Origin: Nitrospirillum iridis
GTDB taxonomy: Bacteria; Pseudomonadota; Alphaproteobacteria; Azospirillales; Azospirillaceae
Reading direction: 5' to 3'
Length of the DNA stretch: 64,000 nt
Assembly (NCBI RefSeq): GCF_014205765.1
Contig: NZ_JACIIZ010000022.1
Coordinates: 1 to 64,000, forward strand
Notes under the pieces: model-generated
What the model saw: only the letters and a program-made list of their open reading frames with translations
Told to the model about the DNA's origin: nothing
The model's database searches: none
Translations under genes and position numbers: made by a program
Part shown: positions 32,301 through 55,700 of the stretch, piece after piece
Layout of the letters: each line of letters begins with the position of its first letter
How positions within the stretch are numbered: the first letter of the stretch is position 1

Positions 32301-33253
32301 GCCGGCATGCTGGACGACGGGGCCCTGTCCGCACAGACGCCGCAACGGCTGGACGCGGTGGCGGCGCCGAAGATGGAGGGCGCGCTGGCCCTCGCCCATC
32401 TGGCCGAGGGGCGAAATCTGGACTTCCTGGTGCTGTTCTCCTCCGCCGCGTCCATCCTGGGCCATCCCGGCCAGGCCAACTACGCCGCCGCCAACGCCTA
32501 TATGGACGCGCTGGCCGCCGATTTGCGGGCGCGGGGGCATCGGGCGGTGGCGATCAGCTGGGGCCCGTGGGCGGAGGCTGGCATGGCCGCCAGCGACCGC
32601 GTCACCGCCGGCTTCAACCGCCTGGGAATCCATCCGCTGACACCCGACCAGGGGCGCCGCGCGCTGGAAACGGCGCTGGCCGCCAACGTGCCGCATGTTG
32701 GCGCGCTGAACTGCGATTGGGACCGGTATGTCGGCCAGAGCGTGGCGCAGTATGGTGACGGCACCAGTCGCACCGCCCTGTTTCGTCGCCTGGTGAAACC
32801 CGCCGCCCCGGTGGCGCCTACGGCGATAGCGGACGAGGCGGATCTGTCCTCGCGTCTGGCCGGCGCCGCCGGCGAGGCGCGGCGGCAGTTGCTGGCGGCA
32901 CTGGTGCTGGACGTGGTGACGGAGGCCTTGAGCTTCACCGGCGCCGACGCGGTGGACCGCACCGTGGCCTTGATGGACCAGGGGCTGGATAGCCTGGCCG
33001 CCGTCAGCGTTCGCGCCAACCTGGCCCGGGCGCTAAACGGGGCCCTGCCGCGCGCGTTGCCCGTGGGCCTGGTGTTCGAATACCCCACGGTGGACGACCT
33101 GACCCGCTTCCTGGACCGGGAAACGGCCCCGCCCGCGCCACCGGAAAGCACCGCGCGCCTGGATGAGGACGACGACCTGGACGGTTTGAGCCTGGCCGAA
33201 CTGGAGGCGCTGGTCAGCCGCGAATTGAACGGCGACATGCTGAAGGCCGGATC

Positions 33254-33257
<4 letters not shown>
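26331..33257 (+). CDS. PKS 1: acyl ligase-ACP-KS-(vestigial AT)-DH-KR-ACP
   Basis: This 2308-aa loading and first extension protein opens with a CoA-ligase/FAAL-type adenylation domain (1-575; QTSGSTGTPKAV, YITGRKKQIVIINGLN) that selects a carboxylic acid starter. ACP1 follows (LGGHS, Ser about 602). KS has Cys847 in TACSTG, HGTGT at about 982 and NVGHL. An AT remnant of about 125 residues (1197-1324) lacks GQG and has GTGTG in place of GHSxG. DH (about 1398-1683) keeps His and Asp (HLVHG, HPGLID), but the usual Pro is Ser and DxxxQ ends in Gly. KR has the LDD motif (B-type), YAAAN and GGSGALG. ACP2 has GLDSL at about 2220. The acidic helical tail is probably a docking element. The start ATG 26331 (or 26334) has a weak ribosome site. 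The stop overlaps the next gene (ATGA). Confidence 0.9.
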
Positions 33258-45219
<11,962 letters not shown>

Positions 45220-45220
<1 letters not shown>

Positions 45221-48200
45221 TGAACATGACGAGCAACCGCAACGATCTGGACGGCGCCATCGCCATCATCGGCATGGGCCTGCGCGTGCCCGGCGCCGAC
45301 ACGGCCGATGGGTTCTGGCGCAACCTGTCCCAGGACGTCTGTTCCATCACCCGCTTCACGCCCGACCAATTGCGCGCCGCCGGCGTGCCGGAAGCGGAGT
45401 ACGCCCGGCCCGACTATGTGCCGGTGGGTGGCATCCTGCCCGACGTCGATCGTTTCGATGCCGGCTTCTTCGGCTTCACGGCGCGTGAGGCGGAATGCCT
45501 GGCGCCGCAGAACCGCCTGCTGTTCGAATGCTGCTGGGAGGCGCTGGAAAACGCCGGTTACGATCCCAAGGGCACACCCGGCCGCACCGGCCTGTTCTTC
45601 GGGCAGAGCCTGAACAGCTATTGGCAGAACAATGTGGAGCCCAACCTGACGGCCCTGGACGTCGGGCTGGATTTTTTCGCCAACCCGGATTTCCTCAGCA
45701 CCGGCATCGCTTACAAGCTGGACCTGCGCGGGCCGGCCCTGACGGTGCAGTCCTTCTGCTCCACCTCGCTGTTGGCGGTGCACCTGGCCCGCCAGAGCCT
45801 GCTGGAGGGGGAGTGCGACATGGCGCTGGCCGGGGGCGCATCGGTGCGCATCCCGCAGGCCCAGGGCTACATCCACATGCCCGACAGCCTGTATTCCCCC
45901 GACGGCGTCGTCCGCGCCTTTGACGCCGGCGCCAACGGCACCCTGTTCAGCAACGGCGTGGGCACCGTGCTGCTGAAGCGGCTGGAGGACGCGCTGGATG
46001 ACGGCGACCGCGTCGTCGCCGTCATCCGGGGGTCGGCCGCCAACAACGACGGCGGCCGCAAGGCGGGCTACAACGCCCCCAGCGTGGACGGCCAAGCCCG
46101 CGCCGTTGCCCAGGCCCTGCGCGACGCCGGTGTCGCCGCCGACAGCATCGGCTATGTCGAATGCCACGGTACCGGCACCTTGCTGGGCGACCCGGTGGAG
46201 GTGGCGGCGTTGGCCAAGGCCCATCGCGTCTTCACCGACCGGCGGGGCTATTGCGCCATCGGGTCGGTCAAGCCCAACATCGGCCACGCTGACCGCGCTT
46301 CTGGTGTCCTCGGCCTGATCAAGGCGGCGCTGTGCCTGCGCCACCGCACGCTGCCCGGCCTGCTGAACTACCGCAGCCCCAACCCGCGCCTTGAACTGGC
46401 GGACAGCCCCTTTTTCATCAACGCGGAGACGCGCCCCTGGGAGGCGGCGGACGGCCCCCGCCGCGCCGGTGTGACCTCGCTGGGCTATGGTGGCACCAAT
46501 GTCCACCTGGTGCTGGAAGAGGCGCCACAGCGGCCCACGCCAAGCGGGACCACGGCACCGCAAGTCATCGTCCTGTCGGCCCGCAGCGCCGCCGCCCTGA
46601 CCGCCGCCGGCCGCCGGCTGGCCGATCATCTGGAGGCCAATCCCAACCTGCCCCTGGACGCCATCGCCCATACGCTGCAGGCCGGCCGCCACGGCTTCAA
46701 CCACCGGCGCGCCGTGGTGGGCGCCAGCGTCGCCGAGATCATCGGGAGGCTGCGCCAGGCGGATGGGGCCCGCGAGGTCGCGGTCCGCAACCCGCCCGTC
46801 CATCTGGTCCTCACCCCCGGTCCCCTGGACCGCGCGGCGGCCTTGGTCCGCGCGATCCTGGCTTGGGGCGTCGTCCCCGCCAGCCTGGCGGGCGAGGGCG
46901 CCGACCACCTGGCCGCGACCCTGGCCCCCACCGCCGCCATCCCCGTCCGGCCGGTGGACGCGCCGGTTGAGGCGGGCGACATCCGCCTGCCCCTTGGGGA
47001 CGGGGACCTGACCCAACTGCTGGCCGATTTGTGGCTGGCCGGCGTGACGCCGGACTGGCAGGCCGTATGGGACGGCGCGCCGCCGCCGCGCCTGGCCCTG
47101 CCCACCTACCCCTTCGAACGGCAACGGTATTGGCTGGACGGTCGGCAGGAACGTGCCGTGGAGCCGCCCGCCCCCGGGACCCTCGCCGTGCCGGACGGGG
47201 AGGCGCCACCCGCCTTCCAGGTGCCGTCCTGGCGCCGCCTGCCGCCGCTGACAGGAAATGCAGCGCCGGCGCGCTGCCGCATCGTCGTGCTGGACGGGGC
47301 GGGCCTGGGTGATGGCGTGGCCGATGCCTTGGAAGCGCTGGGCGATACCATCATCCGCATCGCGCCCGGCGCCACCACCACCAACCCAGCGGAACGGCGC
47401 TACACCGTGGACACCACCCGGGCGGACCAGTTGGACGCCCTGCTGAACCGCCTGAAGATCTGGGGGCCAACCGACCTGGTGCTGTGCACACCCGCACCGG
47501 CGGTCTGCTCCGCCGAGGCGGCGCTGGCGGCCTTCAGCGATCTGCACCGCTGGATCCGGGCGGTGGACGCCGTCTGGCCGGGCAAGCCCTGGGGTCTGAC
47601 GGTCGTGGCCGCCGGCCTGTTCCAGGTCACCGGGACCGACACGACAGCGCCTGCTTTGGCCGTGCTGCCGGCGCTGGCCGCCGTGGCGGCGCAGGAATAT
47701 CCCCATCTTTCCTGCCGTGTTGTCGATGCGGGGAGCCCAGCCGCGACGCTGGCGGCCGAGATCCGTCAAGGCGACAGCGCCACCGTGGCGTTGCGCGGCC
47801 GGCATCGCTGGGCCCCCGCCCAGGAGGCGGTGGAAATCACGGCGGAGGGCCCGGCCGCCCTGGCGCACCGGCTGCGTCCCGGTGGCGCCTATCTGATCAC
47901 CGGTGGGCTGGGCGGCATCGGCTATACCTTGGCCAGCCACCTGGCCGGTACCTTGGGCGCCCGCCTGGCCCTGGTGTCGCGCGCCGTTCCGGCGGGGGGC
48001 GATACGGACGCCAAGGCCCGCCGCCTGGCGGCATTGACCGCCCAGGGCGGGCAGGTCCTGGCGCTGGCCGCCGACACCGGCGACGCCGCGCAATTGGCCC
48101 GCGCAGTGGCGGAGGCCCGCGCCCGCTTCGGCCACATCGACGGCGTCATCCACGCCGCCGGCCTGCCCGGCGCCACCACGTTGGACAAGTTGACGTTGAA

Positions 48201-49776
48201 TGAGGCCCGCGCCGTCATCGCGACCAAGGTGGCGGGCGCGGCCGCCCTGATCGACCTGCTGCGGGATGACCCGCCCGACTTCCTGGTCTTCTGCTCGTCA
48301 CTAGCCGCCGTGCGGCCCACGGAGGGCCAAGGCCATTACGCCGCCGCCAACGCCGTGCTGGACGCGCTGGCCCAAACGGCCGACGCGCCCATGCCCGTCC
48401 TGTCGGTGAACTGGAATTCCTGGCGCACGGTGGGCATGGCGCAGGACATCTGGAACCGCCAGGCCACCATCACGCCGCTGGACCACCCGCGCTTCCGGGA
48501 ATGGGTGCGCATGCCGGATGGCGAAGCGCGCTTCCACGCCCGCCTGGACGGGCGCAGCGACTGGCTGCTGGCCGACCACCGCCTCGCCGGCCGCCCCACC
48601 GTGCCCGGCACCGGCATCCTGGACCTGATCCTGCAAGCCCACGCGCTGCACCAGGGTGGCGGTTTTCAGCCGGTGGAGGTGCGCGACCTGGCCTTCCAGC
48701 GACCGTTGGCCACCGATACCACCGTCGAGGTGCGCATCGGCTTCGTGCCGCTGGCCGATGGCCTGGCCGTGCGGGTGGAAAGCGTGGCGCCGGACGCGGA
48801 ACCGGTGCTGCATGCCCACGCCACCCTGCATCCCTTGGCCGACGTCGCGGGAACAGTGGCGGTGATGCCCGGAACACAGGCGCACCCCCTGCCCGACCGC
48901 GCGCCGGACGGCCTGCAGCTGGGCGACCGCTGGCGCTGCCTGACCCGCCTGACCAGCGACGACGGGCGTAGCGTCGCGAACCTGTCGCTGCCCACCGCCT
49001 TCCAGGCCGATCTGGCCGCGACCGTGCTGCACCCCGCCCTGACCGACATCGCCCTCAGCATCCATCATCACCTGCACAGTGATGGTGAACCGGCGCTGCC
49101 GGTGGGCTATCGCCGTGTGCGGGTCCATGCGCCGCTGGGTGGCGACATCGTCAGCGTCGCCGGCGAGGCGCCTCGCCGGACGGACACAAGCATGGAATGG
49201 ACGGTGGCGCTGGCCGACCGGACGGGCCGCGTGCGGGTGGCGGTCGAGGGCTTCGCCCTGGCGGCACCCGACAGCATCCAGCCCGCCCCCCCGCCCCGCG
49301 CGCAAGCCGATGGTTTGCACGGCAACCCATTCGAGGCCGACAGCATCACGCCGGCCGAAGGCATCGCCATCTTCCGCGCCCTGCCTTTGGGCCTGACGTC
49401 CCAGTTGATGGTGTCACGCGGCCGGCCCACCCCTGTGCTCCAGGCCGCAGCAACCGAACCGACCTTGGCCCAACCGGTGGCGACGCAACCACGGGATGAG
49501 GCGGCGGTGCGCGCGGCGCTGGCGACGCTGTGGCAGCGCATCCTGGGCGGCGGGGTGCCGTCGGCGGACGCGCATTTCTTCGAGCTGGGCGGCAACTCGC
49601 TGGGCGCCACCCGCGTGCTGTCACACCTCCGCGAGGTCTACGGTGTCACCCTGGGCATCAAGGATTTCTTCGCCGAACCCACCCTGACCGCCCTGGCACG
49701 CCGCGTCGTTGCCGGCGCCGCCCCGGCCGATGTCCCCGCCGCCCTCGACGATGACCGGGACGAGGGGGTGCTGTGA
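45220..49776 (+). CDS. PKS 3: KS-(vestigial AT)-KR-DH-ACP
   Basis: This 1518-aa single module starts at an ATG sharing its first base with the preceding TGA. KS has Cys180 in an unusual SFCSTS context, CHGTGT and NIGHAD. A degenerate AT of about 80-120 residues follows (about 520-640; PVHLVLTPGPLDRAAALVRAILAWGVVPASLAGEGADHLAA), with no GQG, no GHSxG and no catalytic His, then the usual LPTYPFERQRYW linker. KR (about 890-1050) has GGLGGIG, SS and HYAAAN. A DH-like domain comes after the KR (about 1110-1350) with DHRLAGRPTVPG and HPALTDIALS. ACP has LGGNS (about 1454). KR-before-DH is not the usual order. The acidic C-terminus (DDDRDEGVL) may be the docking peptide for the next protein. It gives an unsaturated ketide unit if the DH is active. 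Confidence 0.9.
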
Positions 49777-52700
49777 CAGTGGACGTGCAATCCCTGCTGC
49801 GGCGCTTGGGGGACCTGGACGTCCGTCTGTGGGTGGAGGCGGGGCAACTGCGCTTCTCCGCCCCCAAGGGCGTGCTTCACGGGGCCTTGCGCGAAGAATT
49901 GGTGGCCGCCAAGGCCGACATCGTCGCCCACCTGTCGGCTCCGCAGGTTTTGCCGGCTTCCGCCAACCAGGAAATGCTGTGGTCGCTGGACCGGCTGGAG
50001 CCCGACTGCCCGCAGTTGTACATCGAGGCGCGGGCCGTGCGCCTGACCGGCACACTGAATCTGACCGCCCTCACAGCGGCCCTCAACACGCTGTGCGTAC
50101 GCCATGACAGCCTGCGCACGCGCTTGGCAATGGCGGATGACGGCCTGCATCAAGTGGTGGCGCCCGATATCGCCGTCACCATCCCGGTGGAGGATGCGAC
50201 GGGCCTGGACGGGCCGGCCCTGGAGGCTCGGGTGAACGCGGCCGCCTGGGCGCCCTTCGATCTGGGCGTCGCCCCACTGCTACGCCTGACCTGGCTGCGC
50301 ACTGGCGCCGATGACGGCATCCTGGTTTTCGCCCAGCACCACATCGTCACCGACCGGTGGTCCATCGCCCTGCTGGTGCGGGAACTGTCGGCCCTGTATG
50401 CCGCCTTCCAGGCGGGTCAGCCCTCCCCCCTGCCGCCCGTTCCGGCGCAGTACAGCGACTATACCCGCTGGCAGCGGCAGCGGCTGGCGGAGCGGGGCGA
50501 CGCACTGATGGCCTATTGGCGCCAGGCGCTGGACGGTGCCCCGCCCGTTCTGAACCTGCCCGCGGACCGGCCCTACCCCAAGCGTGCCAGCCACCGGGGC
50601 GGCCGTATCGAGCGCCGGCTGGACAGGGCATTCATCGGCACGCTGGACGCCTTTTGCCGGCGGGAGGGGGTAACGCCCTTCATGACGGTCACCGCCGCCT
50701 ACGCCGCCCTGCTTCACCGGCTCAGCGGCCAGGACACCGTCGTCGTGGGCACGCCCATCGCCAATCGGCTGCGGGCGGATTTCGAAGGGGTCGCGGGCTA
50801 TTTCGTGAACACCCTGGCGCTGCGCCTGGACGTGGACGGGACCGCCCCCTTCCGCGACCTGCTGGCCTGGACGCGGGACATGGCGCTAACGGCCTACGAG
50901 CACCAGGAGCTGCCCTTCAGCCAGTTGGTCGCGGCCCTGCAACCGGACCGCGGCGCCAGCCATCCGCCCCTGTTCCAGGCCATGATCGCCCTGCAGAACA
51001 TCGAGATGGCGGAACCCGCCTTCGGCGACGCGGCGCTGGCCCCCCATCCCCTGGCGGCCGACACAGGGAAATACCCCCTGACCCTGACGGTGCTGCCGGA
51101 TGAGGCCGGTGGGCCGCTGCTGTGCTGGGACTATCAGACCGACCTGTTCGACGCCGACACCATAGCCGCCATCGCCCAGCGGTTCGAGCTGCTGCTGGCC
51201 GACGCGCTGGCCGCACCCGAACGGCCGGTGGGGCGACTGGCCCTGCTGACCCCGGCCGACGAAGCCCGTCTGCGGGGCGCCACCAACCGCGACGCCTTGG
51301 TCCCCCGGCCCGCCCTTGAGACTATCGGCGGCCTGTTCCGCGCCCAGGCCGCCGCCACGCCCAACGCCATCGCCCTGGTTCATGGGACGGAGCGCATCGA
51401 CTATCGCACCCTGAACCGGCGGTCCGACCAGCTGGCGGGTCACTTGGCCCGCGCCGGCGTCCGCGCCGGCGACACCGTGGGCGTCGCCTTGGACCGGTCG
51501 CCCGACTTCATCACCGGGGTGCTGGCCATTCTGAAATGCGGGGCGGTTTACGTGCCGCTGGACCGCCGGTACCCGGCCGAGCGCCTGGCCTGGATGGCGG
51601 TGGATTCCGGCATCCGCCTGCTGCTGACCTCAGCGGACGCCGATACGCCGTGGACGGACGCGCGCCGCCTGGTTGTGGATACGGCGACCCTGGATGAGGG
51701 CCTGGCCCCCGCCACCCCCGGCGTCACCGCCGACAGTCCCGCCTACATCATGTACACCTCGGGTTCCACCGGCCGGCCCAAGGGCGTGGTGGTGCCGCAC
51801 CGGGGCATCAATCGGTTGGTGAAGGATGCCGCCTTCGCCCGCCTGGATGCCGATCAGGTGATGCTGATGCTGGCGCCGGTATCGTTCGACGCCTCCACCC
51901 TGGAAATCTGGGGGGCGCTGCTGAACGGCGGCACCCTGGTGATCGCCCCGCCGCTGGAGGATGATCTGCTGGCCCTGGGCCGCGTCATCCGTGAGGGCGG
52001 TGTGACCACGCTGTGGGTGACAACCGGCCTGTTCACCCTGCTGGTTGAAAACTGCCTGGATGATTTGCGTGGCGTACGCCAGTTGCTGACGGGCGGTGAT
52101 TTCCTGCCCCGCCGCCCCGCGGTCGATGTGCTGGCCCGGTTGCCGGACACCACGCTGATCAACTGCTACGGCCCCACCGAAAACACCACCTTTACCACCT
52201 GCCATACCTTCGGCCCCGGGCCTTTGGGCGACGTGGTCCCTGTGGGCCGCGCCATTTCCGGCACCACCGTCCACATCGTCGACGCACACGGCAACCCCGT
52301 GCCGCCGGGGGTGGCGGGTGAGTTGCTGACGGGCGGCGACGGCCTGGCGCTGGGCTATCACAACCGGCCCGACCTGACGGCGGAGCGCTTCGTCACGCGG
52401 GATTTCGAGCTGGACGGCCTGCGGTGGAGCGAGCGCCTATACCGCACCGGTGACCTGGCCCGCTGGGTCCCCGACCCGGCCGGCGGCGACGGCCTGGTGG
52501 TGGATTTGCTGGGCCGCGTGGACGCTCAGGTGAAAATCCGGGGCTTCCGCGTGGAACCGGGTGAGGTGGAGGCCGCCCTGGGTGCCCTGCCCGGCATCGC
52601 CGACTGCGCCGTGGTGGCGCGGCGTGACGACGGCCAGGCGCGGCTGGTGGCCTATTACGTCGCCCGTGAGGGTGCGGATATCGCCGACCCGCGCGCCGCC

Positions 52701-55700
52701 CTGGCGCGGCAATTGCCGGACCATCTGGTGCCGGCGCAGATCGTGGCCCTGCCGGCCTTGCCGGTGACGCCCAACGGCAAAGTCGACCGCCAGGCCCTGG
52801 CCGGTGCGCGTTACAAGGTCGTGGACGGCGGCACGGATGGCGCGGAGGCCCCGGCCACCCCCACCGAAATCCTGCTGGCCCAGGTGTGGGCCGACGTGCT
52901 GGCCGGTGGCCCCTACCCGCGCGCGGCCCACTTCTTCGACCAGGGCGGCAATTCCCTGTCGGCCATTCGGATGGTGACGCGTGCCCGCGATGCGCTGGCG
53001 GCCGCCGGCCGGCCGGCCGGCCTGCCCGTCCGCACGGTGTTCGAGCATCCCACCCTGGCCGCGCTGGCCGCCGCCATCGATGCGAGTGACAGCACAGCGG
53101 CGGACGAAAGCGCCCCCGGCCCCTGCGGCCTGGGTCGCACCAATCTGCCCCTGTCATACGCCCAGGAACGGCTGTGGGTGCTGGAAAAGATGCTGCCGCT
53201 GGGCGGCGCTTACAACGTACCGGGCCAGTACCGCCTGGACGGCCCGCTGGACGTGGCCGCCCTGGCCCGCGCCATCGAGGCCGTCGTCGCCCGCCATGAC
53301 GTGCTGTCGGCCGTGTTCGTGGAACAGGACGGGCGGGCGGTGCAGCACATCGCCGCCACCGGCGTCAGGCTGGACGTGCGCGATGCCAGGGAATCCCAGG
53401 TGGCGGGCCTGCTGGCGGAGGGGGCGGAGGCGCCGTTCGACCTGGAACGCGTGCCACCGGTACGCGCCACCCTGCTGCGCATCGGGCCGGACCGGCACAT
53501 CCTGCAAATGGTCATGCACCACCTGGTGTGCGACGGCTGGTCCCTGACCGCGTTCCTGCGGGAGGTGGAGACGGTCTACGCCGGCGGCACGCTGGCACCC
53601 CTGCCCCTGCAATACCAGGACTATGCCCACTGGCATCGCGGCTGGCTGCAAGGTCCCCGTCCAGCGCGCGCGCTGGACTATTGGCGGGCCAAGTTGGCGG
53701 GCCTGCCGCCCAGCCTGGAGTTGCCGGCGGACTTCCCCCGCCCGGCAGTGCCCAGCAACCGGGGCGCCACGGAAACGTTGCCCCTGGACGTGGACACGGC
53801 GGCGGTGGACGGCCTCTGCCGGCGGCACGGCGTCACCCGCTTCATGCTGTTCTATGCCGTCTTCACCGCCTTCCTGCACCGTGTCACCGGTGAGGCGGAC
53901 TTCGGCGTCGGCACCCCCATCGCCGGCCGCCACCACGCGGCGGTGGAACCGCTGGTGGGCTTCTTCGCCGACAATCTGGTGCTGCGCACACCCGTGGATG
54001 ACGGCGTTCCCTTCACCACCCTGCTGGCGGGCGCGCGCACCACGGTGCTGGAGGCGTTCGAGCACCAGGACGTCCCCTTCACCACCCTGGTGGAGGCTTT
54101 GCGGCCCGAACGGCGCCTGGACACCACGCCGCTGTTCCAGGTGATGTTGGCGGTGGAGGAGGACGCGGCCTTCCCCCTGCGCCTAAACGGCGTGACGGCC
54201 ACGCCGCTGGCGTGGGAAAGCCCCTATGCCAAGTACGATTTGACGCTGAGCATCCGGACCATGGACAGCGGCCTGGCGGCCAGCCTGGAATACAATACCG
54301 ACCTGTTCCACCCCGTCAGCGCCGCGCGCCTGGCCCGACAGTTCGCCACCCTGACGGCGGAACTGCTGGCCGATCCGGCGCAGGCGGTGGATGCCATAGA
54401 CCTGCGGCCCGCGCCGGAGCGGGCGGGTTTGCCGGGCCTGGCCGGCGCCGCGCGCCCCCGGCCAAGCGGCATCGGGCTGCACGGACTGGCGACCGCCAGT
54501 CCCAGCACCCCGGCCCTGGTCTATGACGACGCGGTCCTGACCCATGCGCAGGTCCAGGCCGCCGCCAACCGCCTGGCCCACCACCTGATCGCCCGCGGCT
54601 TGCGGCCCGGTGACCTGGTGGGCGTGCATCGCCGCCGCGCCCTGGACCTGCCGGTGCTGCTGCTGGGCATCCTGAAGGCCGGTGGCGGCTATGTGCCCTT
54701 GAACCCCAACCACCCAGCGGACCGCTTGGCCGCCATCGTGCGCACGGCCGCCCCCGCCCTGATCCTGACCGGCCCGGACTTTCCGGTGACCGGCACCCAC
54801 GCCGTCCTGGTGGACCCGGATGCCGAGGCCGCCGCCATAACCGCCCGGCCGGACACGGACCCGGCCGTGCCGGTGGACGACGAGCGGCCGGCCTATGTCA
54901 TGTTCACCTCGGGCTCCACCGGCGTGCCCAAGGGCGTCGCCGTGCCGCACCGCGCGGCTGTGAACCATCAGCTATGGTTCGGGGAGGTGGCCGGCCTGAG
55001 CGCCGGCGATACCCTGTTGCAGATGACCTCGTTCGATTTCGACGCCTCGGTCATCGAATTCTTCGCGCCGCTGACCTGCGGCGGCCGCCTGGTCATGGCG
55101 CCACCGGAGGCGGAGAAGGACCCGGCGGCATTGGGCGCCCTGATCCGCACCTTCGGCGTAACGGTGTTCCAGGCGGTGCCCGCCCTGCTGCAAATCATGG
55201 CGGATGAGGGCATCCTGGCCACCTGTCCCAGCCTGCGCCTGGTCTGTTCGGGGGGCGAGGTGCTGGCGACGGAGTTGCAGGATCGCCTGCTGGCCCAACT
55301 GGGCGCGGCCCGTCTGCTGAACTGCTACGGCCCCACGGAAAGCGGCATCGACGCCACCTGGCATGAATGCGCGCCCGGCGCCGAACCACGCCCGGCCAGC
55401 GTACCCATCGGCCGGCCGGTGCATAACATGCGGGCCTATGTGCTGGACCACGCCCGGCGCCCCGTCGCGGCGGGTCTGGTGGGCGACCTCTACCTGGCGG
55501 GCGTGAGCCTCGCCACCGGCTATCTGAACGCGCCCGCCCTGACCGAAGCGGCCTTTCTGGCCGACCCGCACGCCGGCGGCTTCATGTACCGCACCGGCGA
55601 CCGGGTGCGCGTGGGTGCTGACGACACGCTGATCTTCCTGGGCCGCGCCGATAGCCAAGTGAAGGTGCGCGGTTACCGCATCGAGACGGCGGAGGTGGAG

